This document shows, piece after piece, positions 36,688 through 47,297 of a stretch of 64,000 nt of DNA (positions within the stretch are counted from its first letter, which is position 1; every line of letters begins with the position of its first letter). The notes beneath the pieces are model-generated. The model worked only from the letters and a program-made list of their open reading frames with translations, made no database searches and had not been told where the DNA came from. The translations under genes and the position numbers were made by a program. Origin of the DNA: Eutreptiella sp. 'Long Island Sound 2002' (lineage: Eukaryota; Euglenozoa; Euglenophyceae; Eutreptiales; Eutreptiaceae); contig OZ038382.1 in NCBI GenBank assembly GCA_964036045.1, positions 113,878,587-113,942,586 on the forward strand. The letters are read 5' to 3'.

Positions 36688-37722
36688 GTGGAGCACACAT
36701 TACATGCACACCTCACCAGTAAATATACTCATGCTAACCTAAGCATTGTGTGTTGGGCAATCAGTTTGTGTTTCGTTGTAGTCATGCAAACATGCACTTC
36801 ACATGAGCAAAGGCAATTGCAATGGGTGCCTCTTTGCTTTCGTTTGTGAAGCATGCGCTAAATTGTCCCAATTTTTGGCATCTTTTGCCCCGATGTGGTT
36901 GAAATCACCTTCTTGAGACATTGTTAGATCAAGCGCAGGCACGGGCGTCATTGCCCAGCAGTGGGGGGATGGTATTTGCGTAGCACACCCCAATGTATGA
37001 TATCGGTTGCCTAACCTCTTGTGATTTTGGTTTTGACCCCTCAGCCCCCCGTACTTGGATACTGCGACATCACTATTGATGAATTGAACCACTTCGGCAA
37101 CATCATCCCATATTGCTGCAATCAATGGTGCCTCAATTGCCGGTGCACAAGTCCAAAATTTGGTCTCAACGCCTCCACTGACATAGAGTGCCAATTTGTA
37201 GTCGGGCAACATACAGTTTGCATTTGGGGGAACTACGGGCCGCAATTTAGAAATCACGGGCCCTCTTAAAGCTGGGAGCACTCAGAATAGTTTTGGAAAT
37301 AGTTTTCAAAAATGCCCTATGTAGACCATCATTCATGCCTTTGTAATAATATTTCATGGGTTGCCCTCCCAAATTGCACATGGCGGCCGTAGATTTTTTT
37401 TCTTGTGCCATAGACTAGCACTGTAAGGTTTGCTTTTTATCATCCACATGCCGATGTCCTTGTGCTGGATGACACGTCCCTCAATGCACAAAATGCTACA
37501 TATTGTGGTCAACAGTGGTTCCGTTTCCGTTTTTTTTCTGAAAATTGACATGATTTTCACCATTATTCCCATTTTTGGGCTAAAATCAAGTGCAAGGGAT
37601 GGCCATTGCTTATAAAAACTAAAAAAGGCCTTACAAAAGTGAATATGCAGTAAAAATCAGGGGGGAAGGCATAAAATCATTGTGAAAGACATCATAATCT
37701 GTGGCTGCCCCGGGCCTTGTGT
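36688..37722 (+). repeat. right copy of the 1.03-kb direct repeat
   Basis: Matches 22660-23686 at an offset of about 14.03 kb, with few substitutions. The extra bases near 37548 (GACATGAT) are missing from the left copy. The internal element-like start reads T/CACCTTCTTGAGACATTGTTAG at 36905-36927, slightly closer to the Helitron2-like 5' consensus than in the left copy. Confidence 0.9.
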
Positions 37723-37849
37723 GTGCCAAACCCCCCTAAAGTGTGGTGTGATAGCGTGTAGCCTGCATGACACAGTTTGCCAGAACCTCCAAGTAGGGTT
37801 CCATGGAGGACTCAAGCAAGCTACTTGTTAACACTCAGTGCTCGCTCGC

Positions 37850-38800
37850 ACCCTCAATGGAACTTCTATTTGGAAGTCCCACACAGTGCCATGCATACTA
37901 CAGGGTAATCAGTGATGGCAGGTGCACTGCAAACCCAAATGGTTTACCAAAATTGGTGGGTGTCAAACGTGCAATTGTTTTTGGATGCAGCCCATCTTTC
38001 AGTGGTCACTCGATCGCCCGCAGCTACCCCTATCTTTTGGTGGACGTTACTCAACCAATGGTGTGTGCACCTTCAAGTGGCTGGGTGGGTGGGTCGGTGG
38101 AGCAAACCCCCCAGTGCATTGGCAGCGCCAACCCCCCCTGTCCCCCTGTGTTAAACAATGTTAGTTTACCAAAGGCTCCACCTAGACCCTCACTTAGTTC
38201 ACCTCTATTAGGTCTTAGCCCCCGCAGAGTCTCTCTCGGCCGGTGCATGGTGGGAAGCTCTTTGTGGCTCTGGCAGCAATGCATGGTGTCTTTCCTAATC
38301 AAGGACATTGAGCGGCTTGGTCACCCGCAACACTTTTGCGTGCTGTGTGCAGACAATGCTCCAACAAGCCTGAATGCAGTAGGTTCTCGCTCTGACAGTG
38401 TGTTTTGTTTTCTCACACCAATTTGCATTGTCTTTCATGCCCGCTCCTTTGGAAGTCCTGTGCTTTTGAGTGGGTGCAATCCCGTAGCTCTTGGTAGGCG
38501 GCTGTGTGAAACAAGGTTAATCTACCAGAGGTTCCGCCGAGACCTTCACTTAGCTCACTTTAATTCGGTCTCACTCCCCAAGAGTCTCTCCCAGCCGGTA
38601 CACGGCGGGAAGCTCTTTGCGGCTCTGCCAGTAATGCATGGTGTCTTTCCTCATCAAGGTTTCATTCCCGCTCCTTTTGAAGTTATGTGCATTTGAGTGG
38701 TTGCGATCCAGAAGCTCTTGGTAGGCGGCTGTGTCAAACAAGCTTAGTCTCCCAACGGTCCCAGCTAGACCTTCGCTTCGCTCATTTTAAGTAGGTCTCA
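37850..38800 (+). repeat. degenerate tandem repeat (224-357 bp spacing), non-coding
   Basis: The landmark AAGSTTARTCTMCCARMGGT (or TGTTAGTTTACCAAAGGC) with CTAGACCYTCRCTTMGYTCA recurs at 38154, 38511 and 38739. GTGCAATCCCGTAGCTCTTG is followed by a related copy at about 38700. The 297-aa open frame across the region is built from this repeat. Confidence 0.75.
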
Positions 38801-39126
38801 CCCCCTTCCCCCCTTGCACCTTGAGCACAATCTCGTCCCCCCCCCCCCCTGTGTGCTTTGTGCACACCACCCCTGCCCCCATCCCCCTTGTCCCCCCCAG
38901 AATATTTGCAGTTCCAGCAGAACTGTGACGTCCCCTGTCTCCGAATCCGCTCATGCTGTTGCCACAACCTTTGCCGTTTCAATGTCTGTGTTATTGCTCA
39001 TATAATCATCCCCTTTCCATGTCCTACCATTCAGCCTCAGTCCCATGCTGAATCCTCCCATTCAGGCCCATTCTCCACTTCGTATCCATGCCTTCAGCTG
39101 CATTCCGTGTGCTCTCTGACCTTCAG

Positions 39127-39453
39127 CTTGATTCACTTTTCCAGGCTGTGCTGCACTACTTCAACGTGGACCTGCAGCAAGGCTTGATGCCGCGCATCAC
39201 AGCCCTGGCCCACCAGGTCATTCTGGAGGCCATTAACAGTGCAGGGCAGTATGCGGCACAGCTCATCTTGGTGCTCATTTTCTTGGCATTTCTGCTGCTT
39301 TACGAAGGGCGGCCGTCAGCTGAACCTCAGCGCAACCCCAGAGCAAAGACAGAGGGTTATGAAATCGATGTTGCCTCTAACGGAATGAGCGCCAACCCCC
39401 TGGATGAGGCTGCACTCCCCAAAGGGAAAACTTGGAAGGAAATTAATAAGCAG
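39127..39453 (+). CDS. AI-2E family transporter, exon C
   Basis: Acceptor CTGACCTTCAG (phase 0, matching exon B), donor AAGCAG/GTCCCA (phase 0). The product is 109 aa: an amphipathic stretch (LDSLFQAVLHYFNVDLQQGL), MPRITALAHQVILEAINSAG, a membrane helix (AAQLILVLIFLAFLLLYEG), then a hydrophilic loop ending LPKGKTWKEINKQ. The helix with 'liflaflLLYeG' corresponds to the central membrane segment of AI-2E proteins ('fFLL-d'), and WKEINKQ fits the helix before the following conserved part. If the donor is not used, the frame runs on to a stop at 39504. Joined to exon B it implies a 17.8-kb intron (21358-39126). The C-terminal third of the family is not in the window. Confidence 0.6.
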
Positions 39454-39459
39454 GTCCCA

Positions 39460-39841
39460 GTTGCCCCTGCCCGTGTGCCATCCCCCACCCAGGGCGCCAT
39501 TTGAAAGCAAGGACCATGTGCACACTGGTGACCTCCAAAGGTGGTAACAGCAAGCAGCATGAAGCTACAGACATGTGGATAGTTGGCAATGCCCAGGAAT
39601 GCTCCGGAACTGAGTCACAACTGCGAACTGAGGGCGATGAAGGTCTGGAAGGCATGGATGGCTCCTAAAGGATGTGGGAGGTCCATGGATTGCAACACCT
39701 TTGTAATCTGGGTGCACGCGTGCAGTGGGAAAGGGCCGTAGATCATTTCCTAGGCAATACCCGCGTAAACAAGTTGCTGGTGGCTCTTTGTGCGGTGCTT
39801 AAAGATGGTTATGTCACGCTTGCAAAAAAGTGGGCACAAAT
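39460..39841 (+). other. intron or 3' flank after exon C
   Basis: About 380 bp of unique DNA between exon C and the first Helitron2-like element. No further exon recognised. Confidence 0.4.
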
Positions 39842-40483
39842 CACCTCGAAGAGAGGTTGTTAGATCAAGCGCAGGTGCGGGCATCGTATACCCCCCTTTT
39901 TTGGGGTCATTCGCGTAGCATACCCCAAGGCATGATATTGGATGTCCAACCCCTTGTAAAATCATTATTTTGCCCAATAAGACCATCCCCCAATGGTTTT
40001 TTTGTTCTGAGGCCTCTATCCCCTAAAACTGGAAATCACTTTTTTGAGGGTGGGGGTGGGGGTGGGGGTGGAGGTGGGGCTGGGGGGTGGGGGTGGGTCA
40101 AAGGTTTTTGCTCAGAAGGCTCCAAGCAGTGGGGAGACATATCGCTTTCACACCGCCGCCGGTCGAATGGTAACGCAGCCGACGCACTGTCTTTGGTCGG
40201 CAGTTCAAATCCTGGTCGGCCAACTGCCGGCGGCGTCGGCGGCGCCACATTCGCCCCACCGGGGTTCGAACCGCCGACCAAAAAGTTTGCCGTCGGCTGC
40301 ATTACCATTCGGCCACTGCTTGCCCTCCTGAGGCGAAAGGTTTCCCCACTGCTTGGGGCTGCGTCTGCCACTGACAAAAAACCCAAGCTGTGTGTTTCTG
40401 TCTGACTGACTGCTGGCCTGGCTAAGGGACTGATTGGCTGACTGTCAGCCTCTCTTCGAGGTGCACTGCCGAAGGCAATAGAA
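39842..40483 (+). mobile_element. Helitron2/HINE-like element E1 with tRNA-like foldback inside
   Basis: Begins CACCTCGAAGAGAGG after a T. Its perfect 15-bp inverse CCTCTCTTCGAGGTG is at 40449-40463, followed by the terminal hairpin TGCC-GAA-GGCA and the end ATAGAA at 40483, next to T 40484. The inverted repeats are asymmetric: the left one is terminal, while the right one lies 20 bp inside the 3' end before a stem-loop. That is typical of non-autonomous Helitron2/Helentron elements, not of cut-and-paste transposons. It has no ~200-bp monomers. Confidence 0.7.
40122..40356. repeat. 235-bp foldback made of two inverted tRNA-like units
   Basis: The left arm starts CCAAGCAGTGGGGAGAC and the right arm is its inverse. 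On the minus strand the right arm holds TGGCCGAATGG (40305-40315), a full match to the RNA polymerase III A box TRGYNNARNGG. GGTTCGAACCC (40262-40272) matches the B box, with suitable spacing. The left arm has weaker copies (CGGTCGAATGG, AGTTCAAATCC). No complete cloverleaf can be drawn, so this is a tRNA-derived (SINE-like) sequence, not a working tRNA gene. Confidence 0.65.
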
Positions 40484-40484
40484 T

Positions 40485-42686
40485 CACCTCGCAGAGGTTG
40501 TTAGATCAAAGCCAGGCAGGCATATATAGGGGAAAACGCCACATACCCCCCATTTTGGGCCTTTTTGGGCCTATTCGCGTACCCTACCCCAAGGTGTTGA
40601 ATCGCTAGTTTAACCCCTTGTAAAATCATTATTTTGTCCAAGAAACGCATCCCCCAATGAGTTTTTGGTCCGGACCCCCCAGACCCCCCCACTTGAAACC
40701 CACTTTTTTGAGCTTTTGAGGGAGGTGGGGGGGGGGGGGGGGGGGGCTGGGGGGGGGGTCAAAAATGTCCAAAATATCGCCCCCCCCTTTTTTTGGGTCG
40801 AAAATCATGAATCTTTTAGTTTTTTTTCGATTTTGAGGCGAAAAAGTGTTTCCGGGTCCCGACTGCATAGGGTTTGTATGGGACAGAGTGGGACGAGCGC
40901 TGATGCAGTTTTATGCAGTTCATGCACTTTCCAGCCATTTTTGCTATGTTGGCGGTTTTGGCGACCTCGGTGACCCCGTGGTACCCACTTTGAGGGGTGT
41001 GAGTGGGGATGTTGTGACAGTATATGCCTTCTAGGATACGAAAGGACGTTTTTTGCAGTCTCTAGCCTTGCCTAGGGCCGGTCACAACCCGTGCCAAAGA
41101 CGCGAAACGGCTGTTTCCACCAATAATGGCCTAGTGAATGGGCCGGTACACAACCTGCTTATGCAGTTTTTCAGCCCGGGCAGCTCAAAAATCGAAGTTC
41201 TCGAAACTCGTTTTTATGATATTGTGACCACCTAAAAGGACCATCCAAGGTATGTAAACCATGTTTTAGGCCGTATTTACGTGTTTTTCACCCTATTTGG
41301 GTATTAGGTCCGGGGGAGGGGGGGGGGGCTCTCCCAAGGGATTGGTACACAACCTGCTGATGCAGTTTTTCGCCGTGGCCAGCTCAAAAGTGGAAGTTTT
41401 TGACGCTTATTTTCTTGATATTGTGACCACCTAAAATGACCATCCAAGGTATGTAAAGCATGTTTTAGGCCGTATTCATGTGTTTTTCACCCTATTTGGG
41501 TATTAGGTGGGGCGGGGGGGGGGGTCTCCAAAGGGAGTGGTACACAACCTGCTTATGCAGTTTTTCAGCCTATACAGCTCAAAAATCGAAGTTTTTGGAT
41601 TTTATTTTTTCATATTGTGTTCACCTAAAATGAGCATCCAAGATACGTGAAGCATGTTTTAGCCCGTATTTATGTATTTTTTACCCTATTTTGTGTGTGC
41701 GTTGCTTGGGGTAGATTCTCTGCGTGGTGGACTTGCCAAAGGCAATAGAATTTGTCCAAACTTATTTTTTTTGATACCATGATAACCCATAATGACCAAC
41801 CAAGGTATGTAAAGCATGTTTTAGGCCGTATTTACGTGTTTATCACCCTATTTGGGTATTGGGGGGGGGGTCTCCCAAGGGATTGGTACACGACCTGCTG
41901 ATGCAGTTTTTCACTCTGGACAGCTCAAAAATCGAAGTTTTTGAAACTTATTTTTTTGATGTTGTCATCACTCAAAATGACCATCCAAGGTATGTAAAGC
42001 ATGTTTTAGGCCGTATTTACATGTTTTTACCCTATTTGGGTATTGGGTTGGGGGGGGTGGGGTTTGTCCCAGGGGATTGGTACACAACCTGCTTCTGCAG
42101 CTTTTCACCTCGGGCAGCTTCAAAATCGGTGTTTTTGAAACTTCTTTTTTTGATATTGTGATCACCTAAAATAACCATCCAAGGTATGTAAAGCATGTTT
42201 TAGGCTGTATTTACGTGTTTTTCACCCTATTTGCGTATTGGGCGCACGGGGGGGGGGGGGGGCGCTGTCTCCCAAGGGATTGATATACAACCTGCTTGTG
42301 CAGTTTTTCAACGTGGCTGGCTCAAAAATCGAAGTTTTCGAAACTTGTTTTTTTGATATTGTGACCACTCAAAATGACCATCCAAGGAATGTAAAGCATG
42401 TTTTAGGCCGTATTCATGTGTTTTTCACCCTATTTGGGTATTAGCTTCGGGGGGAGGGGGGTCCCAAGGGATGGGTACACAACCTGCTTTTGCAATTTTT
42501 CACCCTAGGCAGCTCAAAAATCAAACTTTTCGAAACTCATTTTTCTGATATTGTGATCACTTAAGATGACCATCCAAGGTATGTAAAGCACGTTTTAGGC
42601 CATATTTATGTCGTTTTTTCCCTATTTTGTGTGTGCGTTGCTTGGGGTAGATTCTCTGCGAGGTGGATTTGCCGAAGGCAATATAA
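40485..42686 (+). mobile_element. Helitron2/HINE-like element E2, with an internal second 3' end
   Basis: 5' end CACCTCGCAGAGG directly after T 40484. The first ~640 bp are the family's head module (TTGTTAGATCAAAGC, a GGTCCGGACCCCC-rich stretch, G-runs). Then come ~200-bp monomers. One 3' terminus (CTCTGCGTGGTG, TTGCC-AAA-GGCAA, end 41750) is followed by further monomers and a second terminus at 42686. Either E2 ends at 41750 and abuts a 5'-truncated copy, or the outer copy used a second end. Confidence 0.6.
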
Positions 42687-42687
42687 T

Positions 42688-43740
42688 CACCTCGCAAAGG
42701 TTGTTAGATCAAAGCCAGGCAGGCGTATATAGGGGAAGACGCCACATACCCCCCATTTTGGGCCATTTTCGGCCTATTTGCGTACCCTACCCCAAGGGGT
42801 TGAACTGTTAGTCTAACCCCTTGTAAAATCATTTTTTGTCCAATAAACGTATCCCCCAATGAGTTTTTGGTCCGGACCCCCCTAGACCCCCCCCCCCCGA
42901 CTTGAAACCCACTTTTTTCAGGTTTTCAGGGCGGGGGGCGGGGGGCGGGGGGGGGTCAAAAATGACCCCTCCCTTTTTTTGGGTCGAAAATCAGGAATCT
43001 TTTGGTTTTTTTTTATTTTGAGCCGAAATACTCTTTCCGGGTCCCGACTGCATGGGGTTTGTATGGGGCAGAGTGGGACGAGCGCTGATGCAGTTTTATG
43101 CCGTTCATGCACTTTCCAGCCATTTTTGCTATGTTGGCGGTTTTGGCGACTTCCGTGACCTCGTGGTACCCACTTTGAGGGGTGTGAGTGGGGATGTTGT
43201 GACAGTATATGCCTACTAGGATAGGGAAGGACGTTTTTTGCAATCTCTAGCCTTGCCTAGGGCCGGTCACAACCCGTGCCAAAGACGCGAAACGGCTGTT
43301 TCCACCAATAATGGCCTAGTGAATGGGCCGGTACACAACCTGCTGATGCAGTTTTTCACCCCGGGCAGCTCAAAAATCGAAGTTCTCGAAACTCGTTTTT
43401 ATGATATTGTGACCACCTAAAATGACCATCCCAGGTATGTAAACCATGTTTTAGGCCGTATTTACGTGTTTTTCACCCTATTTGGGCATCAGGTCCGGGG
43501 CGGGGGGGGGGGCTCTGCCAAGGGATGGGTACACAACCTGCTTTTGCAGTTTTTCACCCTAGGCAGCTCAAAAATCAAAGTTTTCGAAACTTATTTTTCT
43601 GATATTGTGATCACTTAAGATGACCATCCAAGGTATGTAAAGCATGTTTTAGGCCATATTTATGTCGTTTTTCCCCTATTTTGTGTGTGCGTTGCTTGGA
43701 GTAAATTTTGTGCGAGTTGGATTTGCCGAAGGCAATATAA
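42688..43740 (+). mobile_element. Helitron2/HINE-like element E3
   Basis: 5' CACCTCGCAAAGG at 42688, after T 42687. Head module, then a few monomers. The 3' end is decayed (TGCGAGTTGG, TTGCC-GAA-GGCAA, ATATAA). It joins E4 head to tail with a single T between. Confidence 0.65.
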
Positions 43741-43741
43741 T

Positions 43742-44907
43742 CACCTCGCAGAGGTTGTTAGATCAAAGGCAGGCAGGCATATATAGGGGGAAACGCCACA
43801 TACCCCCCATTTTGGGCTATTTTCGTCCTATTTGCGTACCCTACCCCAAGGGGTTGAACTGTTAGTCTAACCCCTTGTAAAATCATTTTTTGTCCAATAA
43901 ACACATCCCCCAATGAGTTTTTGGTCCGGACCCCCCTAGACCCCCCCCCCCCCCACTTGAAACCGACTTTTTTCAGGTTTGCAGGGGGGGGGGGGGCGGG
44001 GGGGGGGGGTCAAAAAATGACCCCTCCCTTTTTTTGGGTCGAAAATCATGAATCTTTTGGTTTTTTTTTATTTTGAGCCGAAATACTGTTTCCGATTCCC
44101 GACTGCATGGGGTTTGTATGGGGCAGAGTGGGACGAGCGCTGATGCAGTTTTATGCCGTTCATGCACTTTCCAGCCATTTTTGCTATGTTGGCGGTTTTG
44201 GCGACTGCGGTGACCCCGTGGTACCCACTTTGAGGGGTGTGAGTGGGGATGTTGTGACAGTATATGCCTACTAGGATAGGGAAGGACGTTTTTTGCAGTC
44301 TCTAGCCTTGCCTAGGGCCGGTCACAACCCGTGCCAAAGACGCGAAGCGGCTGTTTCCACCAATAATGGCCTAGTGAATGGGCCGGTACACAACCTGCTT
44401 ATGCAGTTTTTCACCCCGGGCAGCTCAAAAATCGAAGTTCTCGAAACTCGTTTTTATGATATTATGACCACCTAAAATGACCATCCAAGGTATGTAAACC
44501 ATGTTTTAGGCCGTATTTACGTGTTTTTCACCCTATTTGGGCATCAGGTCCGGGGGGGGGGGGTGCTCTCCCAAGGGATGGGTACACAACCTGCTTGTGC
44601 AGTTTTTCACATTGACTCTTCAAAATTTGAAGTTTTGGAAACTCATTTTTTTGATATTTTGATCACCTAAAATGACCATCCAAGGTATTCAAACCATGTT
44701 TCATGCCGTATTTTCCTGTTTTCCCCCCCATTTGGGTATTAGGTCCGGGCGGGGGGGTCTCACAAGGCATGGGTACACAACCAGCTTATGCTGTTTTTTA
44801 GCTTGGATAGCTCAAAAATCTAAGTTTCTGAAACTTATTTTTCTAAGTACACCACCTGCTTGCGCAGTTTTCCACCGTGGCGAGCTCAAAAATCGAAGTT
44901 TTTGAAA
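43742..44907 (+). mobile_element. Helitron2/HINE-like element E4, 3' end missing
   Basis: 5' CACCTCGCAGAGG at 43742. Head module and about four monomers; interrupted at 44907 by the 3' end of the oppositely oriented E5, within the GAAGTTTTTGAAA part of a monomer. Confidence 0.6.
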
Positions 44908-46330
44908 TTCTATTGCCTTCGGCAAGTCCACCTCGCAGAGAATCTACCCCGAGCTACACACACCCTAAATAGGGTAAAAACTACATAAATACGGGCTAAA
45001 ACATGCTTTACATATCTTGGACGGTAATATTGAGTGATCAACATATCAAGAAAATAAGTTTCGAAAATCTCCATTTTCGAGCTGGCCACCGTGAAAAACT
45101 GCATAGGCAGGTTGGGTACCAATCCCTTGGGAACCCCACCCCCCCCCGGACCTAATACCCAAATAGGGTGAAAAACAGGAAAATACGGCCTAAAACATGC
45201 TTTACATAGCTTGGATGGTCATTTTAGGTGAACACAATATCATAAAAAGAAGTTTCGAAAACTTCGAGTTTTTGAGCTGTTCACGGTGAAAAACTGCATA
45301 AGCAGGTTGTGTACCAATCCCTTGGGAGACACCCCCCCCTGGACATAATACCCAAATAGGGTGCAAAAACACGCAAATACGGGCTAAAACATGCTTTACA
45401 TACCTTTGATGGTCATATTGTGTGGTCACAATATCATAAAAACAAGTTCAGAAAACTTCGATTTTTGAGCTGGCCACAGCGAAAAACTTCATAAGCAGGT
45501 AGTGTACCAATTTCTTCGGAGACCCCACCCCCCCCACACCCAATACACAAATAAGGTGAAAAACACATAAATACAGCCTAAAACATGCTTTACATAGCTT
45601 GGATGGTCATTTTGAGTGGTCACAATGTCAAAAAAACAAAGTTCGAAAACTTCCATTTTTGAGCTGCCCACTGTGAAAAACTACATAAGCAGGTTGTGTA
45701 CCGGCCCATTCACCAGGCCATTATTGGTGGAAATACCCATTTCGCGTCTTTGGCACGAGCATTTGACCGGCCCTCTGCAAAACTACATACTGCAAAAAAC
45801 GTCCTTCCGTATCCTAGTAGGCATATACTGTCACAATATCCCCACTCACACCCCTCACAGTGGGTACCACAGGGTCACCGAAGTCGCCAAAACTGCCAAC
45901 ATAGCAAAAATAGCTGAAAAGTGCATAAACTGCATCAGCGCTCGTCCTACTCCACACCATACAAACCCCATAGAGTCCGGACCCGGAAACACTTTTTTGG
46001 CTCAAAATCGAAAAAAACCAAAAGATTCCTGATTTTCGACCCAACAAAAAGGGGGGGTCACTTTTTGGACCCCCCCCCCACCACCCCACTGCCCACAAAA
46101 CCTCAAAAAAGTGGGTTTCAATTGGGGGGGTCTGGGCGGGTCCGGACCAAAAACTTATTGGGGGATGCGTTTATTGGACAAAAAATGATTTTACAAGGGG
46201 ATAAACTAACAATTCAACCCCTTGGGCTAGGGTACGCGAATAGGCCCAAAAAGGCCCAAAATGGGGGGGTATGTGGCGTTTTCCCCCATATACGCCTGCC
46301 TGGCTTTGATCTAACAACCTCTGCGAGGTG
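44908..46330 (-). mobile_element. Helitron2/HINE-like element E5, reverse orientation
   Basis: Read on the minus strand it starts at 46330 (CACCTCGCAGAGG after T) and ends at 44908 (CTCTGCGAGGTGGAC, TTGCC-GAA-GGCAA, TAGAA). Both ends are intact and a T flanks each side. It is the best single full-length copy, 1,423 bp, with head module and about three monomers. Confidence 0.7.
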
Positions 46331-46910
46331 ATTTTTTCAAGGGCCACTAAATAGCCTACACAACAACGATTTTGGGGCTTTCGGAGGGCCCATGGCATGG
46401 GCTACATAGGCCTAGCGGCCACTACGTGGCCACAGGTGGGCACATGACCTACATGCATGCATTTTCAGGGCAATTGGTAATTGCTTCTTTGCGGTAAGGT
46501 CGTGTAAGTTTTTTATTTTTGCGGTAAACACGTGTAGGAAAAAATCGTCACATCGTGTAATTTTTTTTTTGCAGTAAGTTGTGTAATTTTTTTTGCGGTA
46601 AATGCATGCAACGAAAAAATCGTCATGTCGTGTAAATTTTTTTTTGCGGTAATGCGTGTGACTGGCCTACACGACTTACCGCAAAAAAAATCGGCACGAC
46701 TAGACAATTTTTTTGTTACACGCATTTGCCGCAAGAAAAAATTACACGAATTACAACATACACCAAAAGGGAGTCCCAAAAAGCCGTAGTGTGCTCCCCC
46801 ACTACCACCGTCAATACCGCTATCGTTGCTTATACCACTGCCATTATTAATTGGCACAATGCTATGCATCCCCAACAACAATGAACACATGATGGTCAAA
46901 AGAAAAAAAG
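46331..46910. other. unique stretch with a TTTTTGCGGTAA foldback
   Basis: Between E5 and the next element remnant. At 46490-46760 several GTGTAATTTTTTTTGCGGTA-like units are followed by inverse copies (TTACCGCAAAAAAAATCG), so the segment could fold back on itself. No gene seen. Confidence 0.55.
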
Positions 46911-47049
46911 ATACCGTGATCACTTAAAATGACCATCCAAGATATGTAAAGCATGTTTTCGCCCGTATTTATGTACTTTATACCCTATTTTGGGTGTGTG
47001 TTGCTTGGAGTAGATTCTCTGCGAGGTGGACTTGCCGAAGGCAATAGAA
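46911..47049 (+). mobile_element. Helitron2/HINE-like 3' end remnant
   Basis: Part of one monomer, then CTCTGCGAGGTGGAC, the TTGCC-GAA-GGCAA hairpin and TAGAA ending at 47049, followed by T. The rest of the element is missing. Confidence 0.65.
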
Positions 47050-47297
47050 TTTTCACATTTCGATTTTTACGAAACCCTTCTGTTGCCCCTAGGTTGGCTT
47101 TGGGTGATCATTTGGTGACAATACGGGTACTTGAGTGCCCATGGGGACCCACGTAGTGGCCACTGGGCCCATCTAGCCCAAGCCATGGGCTCCCCAAAAG
47201 CTTCGAAATTGCTGTTTGTAGGTGGTTCAAGGGCATTTGGTGTGTGCAGAAGCTGCTTGAGCAGCTTTCCACCATCTACAGGTCAAAAGTGGAAAAT

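Noticed and set aside
22660-37722. LTR retrotransposon with 1.03-kb LTRs
   Set aside because: The repeats lack TG...CA ends, primer-binding site and target duplication, and the RT between them has an APE endonuclease, so it is of the non-LTR type.
37803-38696. 297-aa open frame on the plus strand
   Set aside because: It runs through several diverged copies of a non-coding tandem repeat and has no domain-like composition.
40156-40325. Functional tRNA genes
   Set aside because: Boxes match but acceptor and T stems cannot be paired into a full cloverleaf.
39842-40483. E1 as an ordinary cut-and-paste TIR transposon (MITE)
   Set aside because: The right inverted repeat is not terminal but followed by a hairpin, and no target duplication flanks the element.
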